A stretch of DNA of 64,000 bases from positions 65,386,941 through 65,450,940 of the forward strand of contig NC_088130.1 in the NCBI RefSeq assembly GCF_036370855.1, read 5' to 3'. The notes under the pieces are model-generated. The model was not told where the DNA came from. It worked only from the letters and a program-made list of their open reading frames with translations, and made no database searches. Below are positions 13,841 to 26,200 of this stretch, in pieces. This stretch comes from Dromaius novaehollandiae (Eukaryota > Chordata > Aves > Casuariiformes > Dromaiidae). A program made the position numbers and the translations under genes. Within the stretch, counting starts at the first letter, position 1, and each line of letters starts with the position of its first letter.

Positions 13841-15589
13841 TCTGAGACAGAGCATCCTGGTATCACCATGTCAGTCCAGGCCCAATGGCATCAGAGTCTT
13901 CCCAATCATTTCCTAACAGTGAAGCCTTGGAAGTTCTTGGGGCAACTTTTGCGCATATGAAGCTGTGTAATATTCAACCTCTGTGGCCATTGTTCAAAGC
14001 ACATTCAGAACCAGTCATAGTCACAGTGACATTTCTTGAATGGTAGAATGAATCCCCATTAACTGATGTGAATCACAGCAGGCTAAAATATGGGTGTATT
14101 ATTGTTTTCACTGAGTGAATAAGGGGGAAAAACAACCAATGTGTATCAAATGCAAGCTGTTTCTAGCTTGTTCTGAGGAAGTCTGACACTTCTACTTCCT
14201 TTTCTCTCCTGACAACATTTTACTGATGTGCTCTCTCTGCACACTGATTTACTTATCTATAACTTTCACTGCTGCTTAATATCACTTCTGATTTTTAGCC
14301 TAGGATAATTCTCTATTGTTATATGCCTATTTGTGATTCACATCTGTTTTCTTATCCATATATATCCATTGCAACCTACAGCTCTAAGGGATTTGTCTGA
14401 AGAAAATGCAGTCCCCAGAGCAGCATTACAACCCTGGAGAATGGTGAAAATAGTTCATAAGAAAAGTTAGTAGCTGCTACTGATGTTAAGCTTTACTCTG
14501 TGCTACTGAAAAGAAAATCGAGTGTAGAATACTGTTTATTTGCTATATAAATAGATGTACACATGCGCCTCAGATGCAGACATACAGGTTTCCTTGTCCA
14601 TCCACTAATGTCCAACCAGGAATTTTCATTCACACCATCCTAAAGGCAATCTCATTTGGAGAGTATTACTGAAATGTAATCAATATTGCTATCGATATTG
14701 TGAAATAGTTATTTCCTTAAAACCAGCTGTGATTTCAGAGCCAAGTATTTTCTCTGACAGATGCTGTAAATATTTTACATGGCTATCTCTGTGATTGTCC
14801 CCAAGACTAAATTAAATCTTGCAGTCACCATACAGCACCCTTAGCTGGTTAAAGAACCGTAAGAGTCATGACATTAATGTTACTTTAAAATGATGCTTCC
14901 CCTCTAATGATTTCAGAAGAAAATGGTCTAGCATGCTTCTTTGGGGCATTTTGACCTTCTGCATCATGGGTGTGAGGGTGGGTGGGTGGATTTGGGATTT
15001 TTTTTTCTCTTGTTAGAACCATAGACTGTCATAATGCTTTTTCCTGCAGAAAAAAAGGGATCTTTTTGTAACATTAACTTATATTGCAAACACTAATTTA
15101 TTTTCACTGATTAATTCATAATCCAAAATGACTCAGAACTGCTACATGTGAGTATTACCTTGGTCCTATGTGCAACTGTAGCCCAAGTGAAGCTGTTTGC
15201 AATAATATAGCATTTATCTTTCACTCAGTTGGACCTCAGGTAATCGAGGCTCCAAAATTCCTGCACATTTTAACATATACCAAACTACATGCTGCATTGT
15301 CCACTAATAAAAAGGCAAAGAAATGTGTTGTCTTGCTGATCGATCACCTAAAAAAAAAATCCCTTGGGAGATTGCCTAAAGAAGAATAATGAGCTTGGCA
15401 CTGTGAATGAAATCTCTTTCCTCGGGGCAAAACAAAATGACCAGCTTTTTCCAGCCAGGCCCAGTGTGTCCTTCAACGGCCTAAGAACATCTTGCTCTTA
15501 GAATCGTTCATAATGACAGATCCTCTTGGATCTGCAGGGTGAAGACTGGATCACCCTCCGCTCTCTGAAAAGAAGCGGATTAAGAGTCC
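13841..15589. other. Intergenic, nothing recognised
   Basis: AT-rich until the abrupt rise in GC near 15590. The 73-codon frame at 15168-15389 has no recognisable features. Confidence 0.6.
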
Positions 15590-15840
15590 GAGGAATTTTG
15601 CAGTACCTGGGAGCGCTGCTGCTGTGACTGCTGCGGCTCCAGGCGCGGTGAGGGCGGCGCGGCGCCACCCGGCGCTCCGGCGGGCTCCCAGCCCCGCGAG
15701 ACGGGACGCAGCAGCGCCGGGGGAGGCGGGAGCCTGGCCGAGAAGCGGCCGCGCAGGAGTGCGGCGGTCGGTTGCTGTGGAGACGCTCCTCAGAGCGTCG
15801 CCCATGGGAGGCTGCCAGCGGGTGCCGCGGCCGTTGGCGG
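15590..15840. promoter_or_regulatory. Orphan CpG island
   Basis: A strongly CpG-rich block in AT-rich intergenic DNA, downstream of SYT4. It contains NotI-like and BssHII-like GC octamers and a donor-like GTGAGG after a GC-rich stretch on the plus strand near 15649. Open frames here exist on both strands only because stops are rare in GC-rich DNA. It could be the promoter of an unidentified transcript or the 5' part of the adjoining repeat composite. Confidence 0.55.
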
Positions 15841-16215
15841 GGCAGTTCAAACAGGGGCTTGGCCGTTAGCGCAGCCGTTGAAAGGGGGCGGGGCAGTTCA
15901 AACAGTGCTCGCGGCCATTAGCCGGGCAGTTCAAACAGGGGCTTCGCCGCGGGAATTCAAACGGGCTCGACCGTTAGCCGAGCAGTTCAAACGGGCGGCG
16001 GCCGTTGACAGGCAGTTCAAATGGGAGGGCGCAGCTGTTGGTAGGGCAGTTCAAACAGGGGCTGCGGCCGTTGACAGGCAGATCAAATGGAGGCATAGCC
16101 ATTGAAATGGCAGTTCTAACAGGGCCGTGGACATCAGCAAGGGAGTTCAAGCAGGGGCCTGGCTGTTGGGGGGGCAGTGCAAACAGCATTTTGTCCACTA
16201 TTGGGCAGTTCAAAC
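15841..16215 (+). repeat. ~32-bp tandem repeat array, about 12 copies
   Basis: The core GCAGTTCAAACAGGGG recurs, with variants, at about 15842, 15893, 15926, 15953, 15982, 16012, 16046, 16078, 16110, 16143, 16174 and 16205. Most spacings are 27-34 bases; the first is 51. Between cores is a GGCCGTTG-type spacer. Units become less GC-rich toward the high-coordinate end, where the array abuts CR1 sequence. Long open frames across it reflect the repeat and are not genes. Confidence 0.9.
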
Positions 16216-16229
16216 TCAAGGCTGACTCA

Positions 16230-16930
16230 TGACAAACACCCCAATATCTGCTGGAAAGACAATATGCCAGGGTGCAAGCAGTCCAGGAGAGTTCTGGAAT
16301 GTGTTGAAGATAATTTCTTGAGGCAGGTGATTGATGAGCGAACTGGGGGAGATGCTCTTTTGGATCTGTCACAACAAGGAAGAACTGTTGAATCATATAA
16401 AGGTCAAGGACAGCCTTGGCTGCAGTGAGCCTGAGAGCATATAGTTTCAGATCCTGAGAGGAAGAAGCAAGATAAACAGCAGAATTACAGAATTCAGAGG
16501 AGCAGTTTTCAGCCTGTTCAGGATCCTCTTTGGCAGTATCCCATAGGAAGTTCCCCTGGAAGGCAAAGGGGCCCAAGAGAGGTGGCTAATCTTCCAGGAG
16601 AGCCTCCTTAGAGCACAAAACCAGTCCATTGCAATGTGCAGAGTGTCGAGCAAGCATGGCAGAAGGCTAGTATGGGTGAACATGGAACTCCTGACTGAGC
16701 TCCAACAGGAATATGGGGAATTCTGATTAGATATTAGAAAAAAAACACCATGAGGGTGGTTAAATACTGGAGCAGGTTACCTGGAGAAGTTGCGGAACCT
16801 CTGGCCTTGGAGGTATTCAAGACGCCTGTGGACATGGCCCTGAGCAACCTAATCTAATTAGACCTTTTCTGAGCAAGAGACTGGACTAGATGACCTCCCT
16901 TCCAACCTGCACTATGCTTCTATGACTCTA
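16230..16930 (+). mobile_element. CR1 LINE relic with internal deletion
   Basis: The sequence is recognisable as avian CR1 from family knowledge. At 16230-16720 is ORF2 sequence between the endonuclease and reverse transcriptase (the tract with GAAAGACAATATGCCAGGGTG, the GGTCAAGGACAGCCTTGGCTG segment, and CTCCTGACTGAGCTCCAACA). A junction near 16725-16735 then leads directly to the CR1 3' end: GAGGGTGGTTAAATACTGG, the GAGGTATTCAAG segment, GACTGGACTAGATGACCT and the terminal TTCTATGACTCTA. The reverse transcriptase core is missing and frames are broken, so it is dead. Confidence 0.85.
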
Positions 16931-19824
16931 ACTTTTCTTGGTGATATGGATACAGTTGTCAATGACTCTGCTTCTTGAACAGTAATGACTCTCACTTAAA
17001 ATCACTACCAAAGAAAATACAAGTGCTGAATGGTGATACTGAAAAGGACATTGTAACAGATTTTTGGAATAAAAATTGACTGTGGCAAATTTGAAATGCA
17101 TGGGTTTCACTTAGAATACAGAGAATAGGGGTATACTTTGCAAGTTGGGAAACAATGCTTTTGAAAGCTAAAAATAAGTTTTAGAGATATTTTCAGACAG
17201 AGTATGTTAAAGCTTGAAAGACTTTTCATATTCCTGGAGAGAAGTTATCATACAAATTTGTGCCCAGTTTGCATTAAGACATGATGGCAGGAAGCACAGA
17301 TGTAGTAACAGTTACTGAGAGTCACTTCCTCATTTGGTGTAAACAGGTACAATCCTGTATGGGCCATTGGTGCTATGGAGATATGTTAGGGGAGACTTTA
17401 GCGCTCCTAATTTTAGCTGTCTAAAAGTCAAGCTTCTAATATAAAGTAAATGTCCATGCGTCTGTCTACTCAGTGAAGAGAAAGGCAATTACAATGAGAT
17501 TCATACCAAGATAACAGGTGAAATTTAACCAATCCAACTTTTGATGTCAATGCAGTTGACTTCTCCATATGACCTGGTCATCCTAGGCTCCTTTCATAGT
17601 CAGTGCACAGGACTGACACTTATAGAACATGGCTTTTCCTTTCTTAAAAAAGTCCTGAGTAGATCTGAAGTGCTTATAGCTCTCCCATGATTGTTAGTAT
17701 AGCCTATGATGACTACCTCGGGTATAGATACACAAAAGAGCATCTTGCATCAACCTCTTCCAAGGCTCTTTTGGACTAGAACCCACCATTCTGTACCTAT
17801 CAGATGACAGCCTGCTGATGACAGAAGATATAGGCAAATTTGTTATTCCTCAGGAACTCCAGTACATTCCGCATTCGTGGGAGTACCCTCTATTGGCCCA
17901 CTCCTGGATGAAGGAAACCTCACACCATTTATCAGCTACATTGACAGCATGCCTGATCTGCGTTTTCGATAAGAACATGAAGTAGTGCAAGGATGTTTTA
18001 TTCTCATGTTATGTACAAAATACTTTAAACACACAATAGGAAAACTGTTTTTTGACTCCTACTCCTCCTCTTTTGGTCTTTACTTCTTCCTGCTAAACTA
18101 AAAGACACTGTGATGATGCACGTCTAATCAGTACTCCTAAATTGCCTCAAAGCCTCTAGGCCCAATATGGTTTTGCAACAGCTACACAGTGCTGGAATGC
18201 AGAAGATATTATGGAAAAGCTGGGGAAAACTGGGTAGAATCTTTTGAATAAAGGTCCTTGCTCAGTCATCAGCAGAGCAAAACAAATGAGCACCGGTGTC
18301 AGTCATGGCAACTGTAAGAGCACCATGACTTGTTCAGCACCTTCACTGAGACTTCCTGAAGCAGAGAAAACAGGTGAGAAGGTGGCAGCTTATATGCAAC
18401 GTATTTGAATCATGTTTGAGCAAAAGAAGTATTGTTTACAGTAATCCATGGTTATGTGTTACTACTGTGTGTGCAGACTATTCTCCATGCTGCATAAATA
18501 CAAGGGACTTAGAGAACTGTGCTATACCTCAGGAATCAGGTCAACTGCAGAGGGGGGCATCTGCAAGGGTTTTCTTGAGGCCTGACAGGAGTTGTTTGTT
18601 GCAATAAGTTGAGATGCAAAAAGTCGGGACAGTAGCCTTGAGGCTTCCCCTGAGTGCCTGAAAGGCACTCTTGATCTCTATACTGAAGAGGAGGGTCTGA
18701 AATGTGACCCATAGGAATCACCATTGTTTGAAAAGAGCTGTACAACACAGGGAAGAGAAAAGAGATGAGTGTGTAGAATGGAAAAGAGCGCTCTTTCACA
18801 CTTAATAACTATGGGGACAGGAGGTTTGGCAGAGAGAATATACCAGCCTATAGCCATGCAAGATGTCCAGTGTCATGCATTTGGTGAGTGGATCCTATCA
18901 CAGTTTTTACACATGAATTTCTGTGGCAAGGATCAGGGAGTAATATCCCTTTCTAGGTGATGAGTTGTAGGCTCATGGTGGGAATCACTGAATGGTAAAT
19001 GTGTATGGATCTGCAACTGCCTGCTTCCCTACCCTATCTTTAGATTCTGTGCTGGTAAAATATCCTAATATCCTTAGAGATAGATAGCAATAACAAAGCT
19101 ACAAAGTATTTGGATATAACATTTGAAGGAATGCTATGCATACCTTGATTTCCAGACTTGCCTTCTTCTAATCAGTAGTCACAGTTTATCCCTTCAGTGA
19201 GGAAGAACATCTGCTGTGATGGAAGTATGGGTTCCCTGAGGATAGTGTTCCAGCATCACAGAATGAATGCCAGTAGCACAGGGCCTCCACGTTCTGTGAC
19301 TGCTCTTGTTCATCTCTGGCAAACAGCCAAAGATCTCCAAGATGGTCCCTGACATGACTATCAAAGAAAGTATGAGTGTTACCACTGTGAATGTCCAAGG
19401 GATAATTTTTATTTCTGGCAGACAAATGGGGAATGTCACCTGGACTCCAAGAGTAGTATGTGACTTGCTGTTCATTTCTTCCACATAATATGCTAGAATT
19501 TATCATTGTTTATTTCTGTGTGTCAGTGATCCCTGTAAGGCCCATGTAGGGCTCAGATTTTCTAATGTGGGCCATGTCTCAGGTTTTGGCCTGAGTGTAT
19601 AGTACAATTCAAAGCAAATGCAGCAAGAAGTTAGGAATAAAGAACATGTGATATGCTCAAACAGTATTTGGCAAAACAAGTCAAATCCACCTCTGTGAGA
19701 ACAGGAAGATTTTGTAGGGCAAAATGTTTTTTGATAGAAGCATGAAAGAGTAGACAATGAGCACAAGCAGCAACAGAAGTATCTGGGAAAGATACATTGG
19801 TGGGATAATTATTTTGGGATGGGG
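16931..19824. other. Intergenic, between CR1 relic and SYT4 3' end
   Basis: No supported gene. Several overlapping frames at 19186-19506 exist on both strands, one with a hydrophobic stretch. They lack a recognisable family and are probably chance. Confidence 0.6.
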
Positions 19825-19840
19825 TGAACAAAAGCAGCAG

Positions 19841-19846
19841 TTTATT
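19841..19846 (-). terminator. SYT4: Polyadenylation signal, likely distal SYT4 mRNA end
   Basis: AATAAA on the minus strand, followed 10-20 bases on by a T-rich stretch containing GTTC and then a C-rich stretch. Cleavage would fall near 19815-19830. This is the best-formed 3' end downstream of the SYT4 stop. Confidence 0.55.
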
Positions 19847-21596
19847 CTTGTCTTACACACATGGCACAACATACAGAACCAGCACAAAAAGTCTTACAAA
19901 ACCTCGTACACCATGCTTCCTCTCGAATAGCTTCTATTAAGTTACAACATCATAACAAATCAGGTATTTAGTTACAACAGATTTCCAGACACGGATAGTC
20001 TCCCATACAGGGAGTTATTGTTTTTGTAAGCTACTTAGACAAACATTATTTTTTTACATGTTTAATACAGTACAGTATCCTTAACAGAGTTCAAGATATT
20101 CACAATGAGAATTAAATACTCTATAAAACAGCAGAATTTCTCATCTTGGGACAGGTCTACATTCACTCCTGCCTTGTCTGGTTTACAGATGTGTTACGAG
20201 TCTTCTTTACTCCACTTTCCAAGCTAAACATTGTTTTAAATTAAAAACAAAATTCTATTTACAATTTTTTCAATTTAATAAAAATTTCTTTGTTCCCTGT
20301 CCCCTTCCTGCCCCCCGCCCCCACAAACAACTGCCATTTAGCTGGTAGAAATATTAACCATCAGGCTGCTATAGACACTTGAAAAAAATTTTGACAACAT
20401 CTTGTTGGATGGCAAAATGAAAGATGGTCACAGCCTATGATTAATTCAAAACATCTTTTTTTTTTTTTTTCTGCTGGGTATAAGAATTTGTGTCCAATGA
20501 AGACAGATGACTCCTGTCATCTTTTTTTAGAGATAATGTACTACTTATGGGCCAATATATAAAACCTCAATTTTTTTAAGTACAAGCTGTCCTACTCCCT
20601 TTGGTGCAATCACTTGCGTATAAGTTCTTTCCTTACTAGTAATTGTAACAACTCTGCCCTTATGGTACTAGTTTAAACCCTTCCAATCTCCATTATATCA
20701 AACAGTACCTCCCATTATCCATAGTCCCACTGATATTGCTGGGCTGATTCACAGGAAAGGTTTTCTTCTGATTGCACTTCAAGCCCCACTGAAGCCTATG
20801 GTCATCTTTCCTTTAACTTCATAGCTTTGGGTTAGATCTACTTGAAAGAGGCTGGCAAACTCTAGCCCTTAAGCAGTTAATCAGTGTTCTAAAGAAATAA
20901 GCAAAAAAGATTCTTCTCTTTTATACATACAATATGCGGGTTTTTTTTACATTGAGCATTATCATAAAAAGCGTGTTTATGTTATTTTGAAAATGTATTT
21001 TTACAGAACTTTATAAACACTATTATATCAAACACATTCTCAAAAACTGGAGAAATTACCAACACAAAACCTGAAAGAGCTTCAATGGAATTCTTCCAGT
21101 GCTGTACTTGCATATTTCATGTTCCAGTGTCCTTTACTGCAGATGTAATTTGGCCATATGAGAACAGATAAAGTCAACAACAAAGCTCCAACAGTTTTCA
21201 GTAAGACCTAGATCTGCTGTTTAGTGAGACTGACTAATTTAATATGCAATGTCTTCCTTTTACTGGTATGCCTGTTCTGTTACCTTCATTCACACTGAGC
21301 AATCCCTTAATTCCCAGATAGTCTCATTCACTTCAGTGGTATTACATGTGCACAAAACACATGTGCAAAAATACTGAAAACTGTTTTTGCACTTTTAAAA
21401 TCTTTGTTATTTCCACAGCTAACGTCTTCTTTATATAAATTCTAATTGAAAAGGACATAGGACTAATATTTGCAAACAGTTCTATATCAGAAATCAGCGT
21501 ACAAACTTTAGGAAGTAATTTAGTTTTCGTTGTGCTATAGTGCTGACAGCCTAAAAATGTATCTGGCGTAACCAAAAATTTCACAGGCCTAAATGT

Positions 21597-21602
21597 TTTA
21601 TT
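21597..21602 (-). terminator. SYT4: Alternative polyadenylation hexamer
   Basis: AATAAA on the minus strand about 1.3 kb past the SYT4 stop. It lacks an obvious strong downstream GT-rich element, so it may be used weakly or not at all. Confidence 0.25.
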
Positions 21603-22720
21603 TCTATATTTGTGTGTGTTACACTTTATACTCCCCCAACCTGGCACAGTTTAAGAAAGTTAATACATATATATGTCACACTAACGTGAAATCATGATGT
21701 TATTTTCCCCCTATCACCACCAATTTTCAGTACAATCAGTAATGGACATTAATGCAAATGATCTAAGTGAAATGTATTTTTTCAAGTAGTTTGCGTAACA
21801 AAATGTTGCATGAATTATAACGTGAGCTTGGGTTCCTGTCCTGCAAAAGTTTAGAAATGCATTAAACTTCGTATGTTGGCAATAGTGTTCTTGACTGTAG
21901 TGAGACTATTCACAGTTCAGGAAGTTAAACAGCAGAATAAGATAAGAAAAGGAGGAACAACTTTCCTTTAATATTACTAAACTGCTTAAAATATAATTGG
22001 TGAAAGACCATTGACTGTAGTGTTATGTATGTTTCCTCATTTCAATATAAGTGTTTTCTCTTGGCTAGAAATACTAAAAGTATCACTCTTTTCAGAGGAA
22101 AAAATGCAAGCCATACTTAAATCCCAAATTCTAACCATACTGTATCATGTGTAGTAACCCATAAAGGAGCCCTTTGACAAAACAACCTATGTTAACTTGC
22201 TCACTGAATTTTAGAATGTATCTACTTCGATCACTGTAATAAAACTCCATGTTATATATATACATATTAAAAAATCCAAGTGTAAATAATTATACAGTAT
22301 TTCCACACAAAAAACAACTAGTTGCACATGATGTGATATGTAAAGCAAATCACTGAAAATCTTTTCAGTCTTTGGGATGATCAAAGTATAAGTAACCAAA
22401 ACTTACAAATAATGATTGAATTTTCATAAGAGAAGGTTTCTGATGGAGGGACAGAAGGATTTCTCCCCTGCTTACCCTCATTCCTAATGGTTTTTATAGA
22501 GTCAGTCCCTTCCCCCAGTAAACCACTCTTTTTTTTTTCTTAGATCCAGCAATATATATTAATGAGGTTATCTTCTTCTGTATCACAGTACTAATAAGGT
22601 TTCCGGTGACTTATTCATAAAAGATAGGCTGTTCTTATTGAAGTTTAGGGCTATGTAAACTCCAGAAGAATAAGAATCTCTGATCAAATTATGTTAAAGT
22701 CTAATGAAAAAAGAAATTCC

Positions 22721-22726
22721 TTTATT
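22721..22726 (-). terminator. SYT4: Proximal polyadenylation hexamer
   Basis: AATAAA on the minus strand about 170 bases past the SYT4 stop. It would give a very short 3' UTR lacking both Pumilio-type octamers. Use is unproven. Confidence 0.25.
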
Positions 22727-22894
22727 TAAGGTGAAAATTTAGCTACCTTCTGTTCTGATAATTCAATCCAGTCTTTACCCAAAAAGAAAGTCTTGTAGTT
22801 ACAAGCCTGTAATTATACATAGCAAAGAAAGGAAACTGCTCCTTGCTTATGGAAATATATATAGGTTTTTAAGTTCCAACCCCTCTCTAAGCTG

Positions 22895-23202
22895 CTAACC
22901 ATCACACAACATATGCCATTTGGCAATTTGTCTCCTAGGATATTCACAAATTTCCTTCCAGTGCTCTCCACCTGTTCCTTCTGCTGAAGATCCCAAGGTT
23001 AACCGGCCAATGACCTCGTTCCTTGACCCCCTATCTGAATCTAAAACCAAAAATTCAATGCTGATATCATCAAGACCCTCACAAGGAATGTCAAAGACAA
23101 ACAATTCATTAAACACTGCATTGGGGGTGCATTTCTTCACATGGGTTTTCTTTTTAGAAATTCTTTTCTTAGCGTGGTACAGGTTCACTTTGACATAAGG
23201 AT
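22895..23202 (-). CDS. SYT4: SYT4 coding exon 4 (rest of C2B and stop)
   Basis: The acceptor TGCAG lies at 23203-23207. The exon completes a split Asp codon to give DPYVKV. It continues through the polybasic [13 protein letters not shown] strand, [24 protein letters not shown] and the C-terminal KWHMLCDG, then TAG at 22895-22897. The 308 bases encode the last 102 residues. The DPY and LDSDRGS motifs show that the C2B calcium-site acidic residues are kept. Confidence 0.96.
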
Positions 23203-26200
23203 CTGCAATTATAAGAAAAAGAACATGCATCAGCTATTGAATACTGTCCTTCAGAAATTCATCGATTTAGTTAATGATAAACTTTGTAATATACCAGCAT
23301 AATTATATCAGAATGAGGAGTTGTTTCAAGTTATGAAAGATGATTCATCTCATCTAACTTTGGTGGTTACATCTCAGTCAGTACCTTTAACTCCCTTTAT
23401 AGTCACCAGAAATGTAATCAATATATGCAGTGAAGTTTAGAGTATAATTCATCTGACCAAATGCAGGTGTCTACTTCAGGATGACATTAATCCTCCCTGG
23501 TAGTCCATTAACCTGAATGATTACATCATCACTGCATATAAAAATGGTCTGAAAGTATACCAAATTCTAATAAACTATGTCAAATATGTGTAGTTACATA
23601 TTTATGTGTAATAGAAATCTACTTTTCACACTTTTTCTACAAGTAAGGGATAATCGTTAGGGTGAATAAGACTTACGCAAAGAAAAGCTTAGGAAAGGAG
23701 ATAATAGTCCTATGTTAGAGGGTGGATGAATGGATGCTATTCATTTCTGTTGCAGTTCTACCAAAGTCAATTAGCTTGATTAAATTGTTCCCACTAATTT
23801 TTATTGAGCAAATGTAACACTTTAACTGTAAATGTAGGGCTATGCTTGATATGATATCTACCTGACTTTATGGCTGTGCTGTACTACTGAAGTGCAGAAG
23901 AGAAGGGAAAAGTCCATATTTTTCAGCTGTGTTAATCTACTTTGAGTGTTTGTACTTCTCAGGATTTTTTTATTGTTGCAAGATTCCTTTACTATTATCT
24001 TCAATAATGGCTGTACTTTTTCCTTCAGATGAGTTGTTGTTAGGCTAGAGAACACTTCAAAAATCATTCCTTTCAAGTACATTGGTACTTATGTCAGTGC
24101 AAATGTTTCCAAATTCTTATGGTCCAAAGGTACAATGCAAAACCCTCTCTACTGAAGCTAGTCAAATGAGATATTTCATGCAAACAAATAGCTAATAAAT
24201 ATCAGGCATAGCTGAGTAGTAAGAAAATGAAGAGTGAAATTAAAACTTAATCATATTTAAAAACACTATGCCAAAGTTATCCAACCAAAATGGTCAGATG
24301 ATAAAAAGATTTTTTATTTCCTTGGACTAAGAATATTTCAAAAGGAGTAAAGTATAATAGAATATAGTTTCACTCTCATACTCTATACTCATTATAAAAA
24401 AAACTTTTATAAGATAATATATATGTAATTAATGTGTTCATTGCCTTGGAATGAATTCGTGCCACACGACCATTAGAAGTATCAAAATCAATACCTATCA
24501 GTGGATACATGCTGTTGTTCGTTTCTGTTCAAATGACCATTTCTGACTGTTACTTCTGGCCATATAATAGATAAAGCCAGGATGTTCCTCTTGATTCTGT
24601 TAGGTCTGTTAAGACACCTTGAAACCAATGATCGATGAAACCAGTGAAGTTTTGTTGAGGTAAAAGTGGTGAATGGAATAGCCTCAGAGCAAAAAAGCTC
24701 CCATCTTCCAAAGGAGATTCAGCTAAGCAATTGTTTAGCTGACCAGACAGGGTCCCTCAAGCATAGGACCTCCATTTCACCCTCCTCCCTGTCCAAGATT
24801 TATGTGGGGCTGAAGGGAAAGTCACAGTGGGGATAAGGACAGTCACAAATGTAGTATGTCACTGACACCCAAGTATCTATTGAGTCTGGACTAGCCGATG
24901 ACCAGCAAATAATGAAGGACTGTCTAAATGAATTGGGTGTCCAGATGTAGCATGACTGCCTATAAGTCTTAGAAATGTTTATTCCTATTATAGGTAAACA
25001 GGTTGGAGTGAAGGAAGCAAAAAGAGCAAGTAGAATTTATAGCTTTACTCACAAGAGGGACTGTAAAGCAAGTGTGTTATAAGGTCCAGTTAGCTGCTGA
25101 GACTAGGAGGGCCTTTGTTTTCAAAGCAAGCTATTTTCTCACCAGGGTGGACCTGAGCCAAACTTAGTCTGTTGAGATCAGCTTGCTGTCATGCTGTCTT
25201 CATGAAACTGCCACTGTCTGCTATTACTTTGGGGTTGACCATTGAAAGGAATTGAAAGGATGTGTGCTCACTTATAATGCAGTAAGCTTTCAGGCTCCAT
25301 TTATCTCCTTTCCCCTTGTGATAGAGAAGAAAACTGAGATCAGAAGGGGGAATTCAGTGAAGCTCCACCATGTAAACTACTAACATTGTTGTATCAGATC
25401 CATGATTGCTTAGCCTTCTAGATAAACTGCAGTATCACTTGGTATAAGAGGTAGGGAAGCTGTATTATTGGCTGTAGCCATTATGATTCAGTGGTTACCA
25501 AAACTACTACCTGAGCTGCTTTCAAAAAAATCCTGAGAAGTGAAAGAATATAGTATCAACAGCACATGTACTATACTGTCTGTATAGTCCTCTCTTACGT
25601 ACTTTTCTAGTGCATTTGTTTTACTCCCAGGTAGTTAATATATTGTATTTAAAATTTTATTCTGTTATTATGTTATCTAGCTAAACATAAATGTGCACTT
25701 AAGTGCCATTCTAGTATTGGCTTCAAAGGAAGTTCCACTGAATGCAAAATGATACAAGACCATGAGAAGAGAGTGCAAAAACTGCTCCTCCATAGTGCAT
25801 CACAAGCACCATTCATGATAAAGCACAGGTATTATGTTACAGCTTGCTTCCAGCACTAGGATAGTTCACCTTTTAATGTTGCCAAATAAATGTTACTGCT
25901 CAGTGGACCAAACTCAGGACAGTAATAATAATGCCTTCCAGTAATAATAAACTGAATTTTTGTCATGAATAACAGCTTTTAGTATCTGCCAACAATACCC
26001 CATACTTATGGCAGATGGGTTCGGTTCAAGACAGTGACAAAATTCAGTGGTTTCCACCGCTAACAGATGCCATGAATTTTTACCCTGTGATTGGAGATCA
26101 AATCTGTAAGATATATACCCTGGAAATTAAAGCATTGACCTAGATGTGAATAAAATGAATAGACTGCAAATAATAGAGACACCATTCCTGCATTTCTAGG

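Larger units (their letters stand above)
19825..22894 (-). other. SYT4: Probable SYT4 3' UTR
   Basis: About 3.07 kb of AT-rich sequence without coding potential lies between the SYT4 stop and the best polyadenylation signal. Two Pumilio-type octamers read on the minus strand (TGTATATA at 22257-22264, TGTAAATA at 20256-20263). Earlier AATAAA hexamers at 22721-22726 and 21597-21602 could give shorter isoforms. The extent is inferred from signals only. Confidence 0.6.

Noticed and set aside
15974-16576. 200-codon minus-strand ORF
   Set aside because: It runs antisense across the tandem array and into the CR1 relic. Its length comes from GC-rich repeat units, and no gene family is visible.
19186-19506. 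Overlapping ORFs with a hydrophobic stretch, possible envelope or receptor fragment
   Set aside because: Three frames are open at once on two strands and none has a recognisable family motif, so chance is more likely.
22920-23198. 92-codon plus-strand ORF at SYT4 exon 4
   Set aside because: Antisense shadow of the C2B exon.
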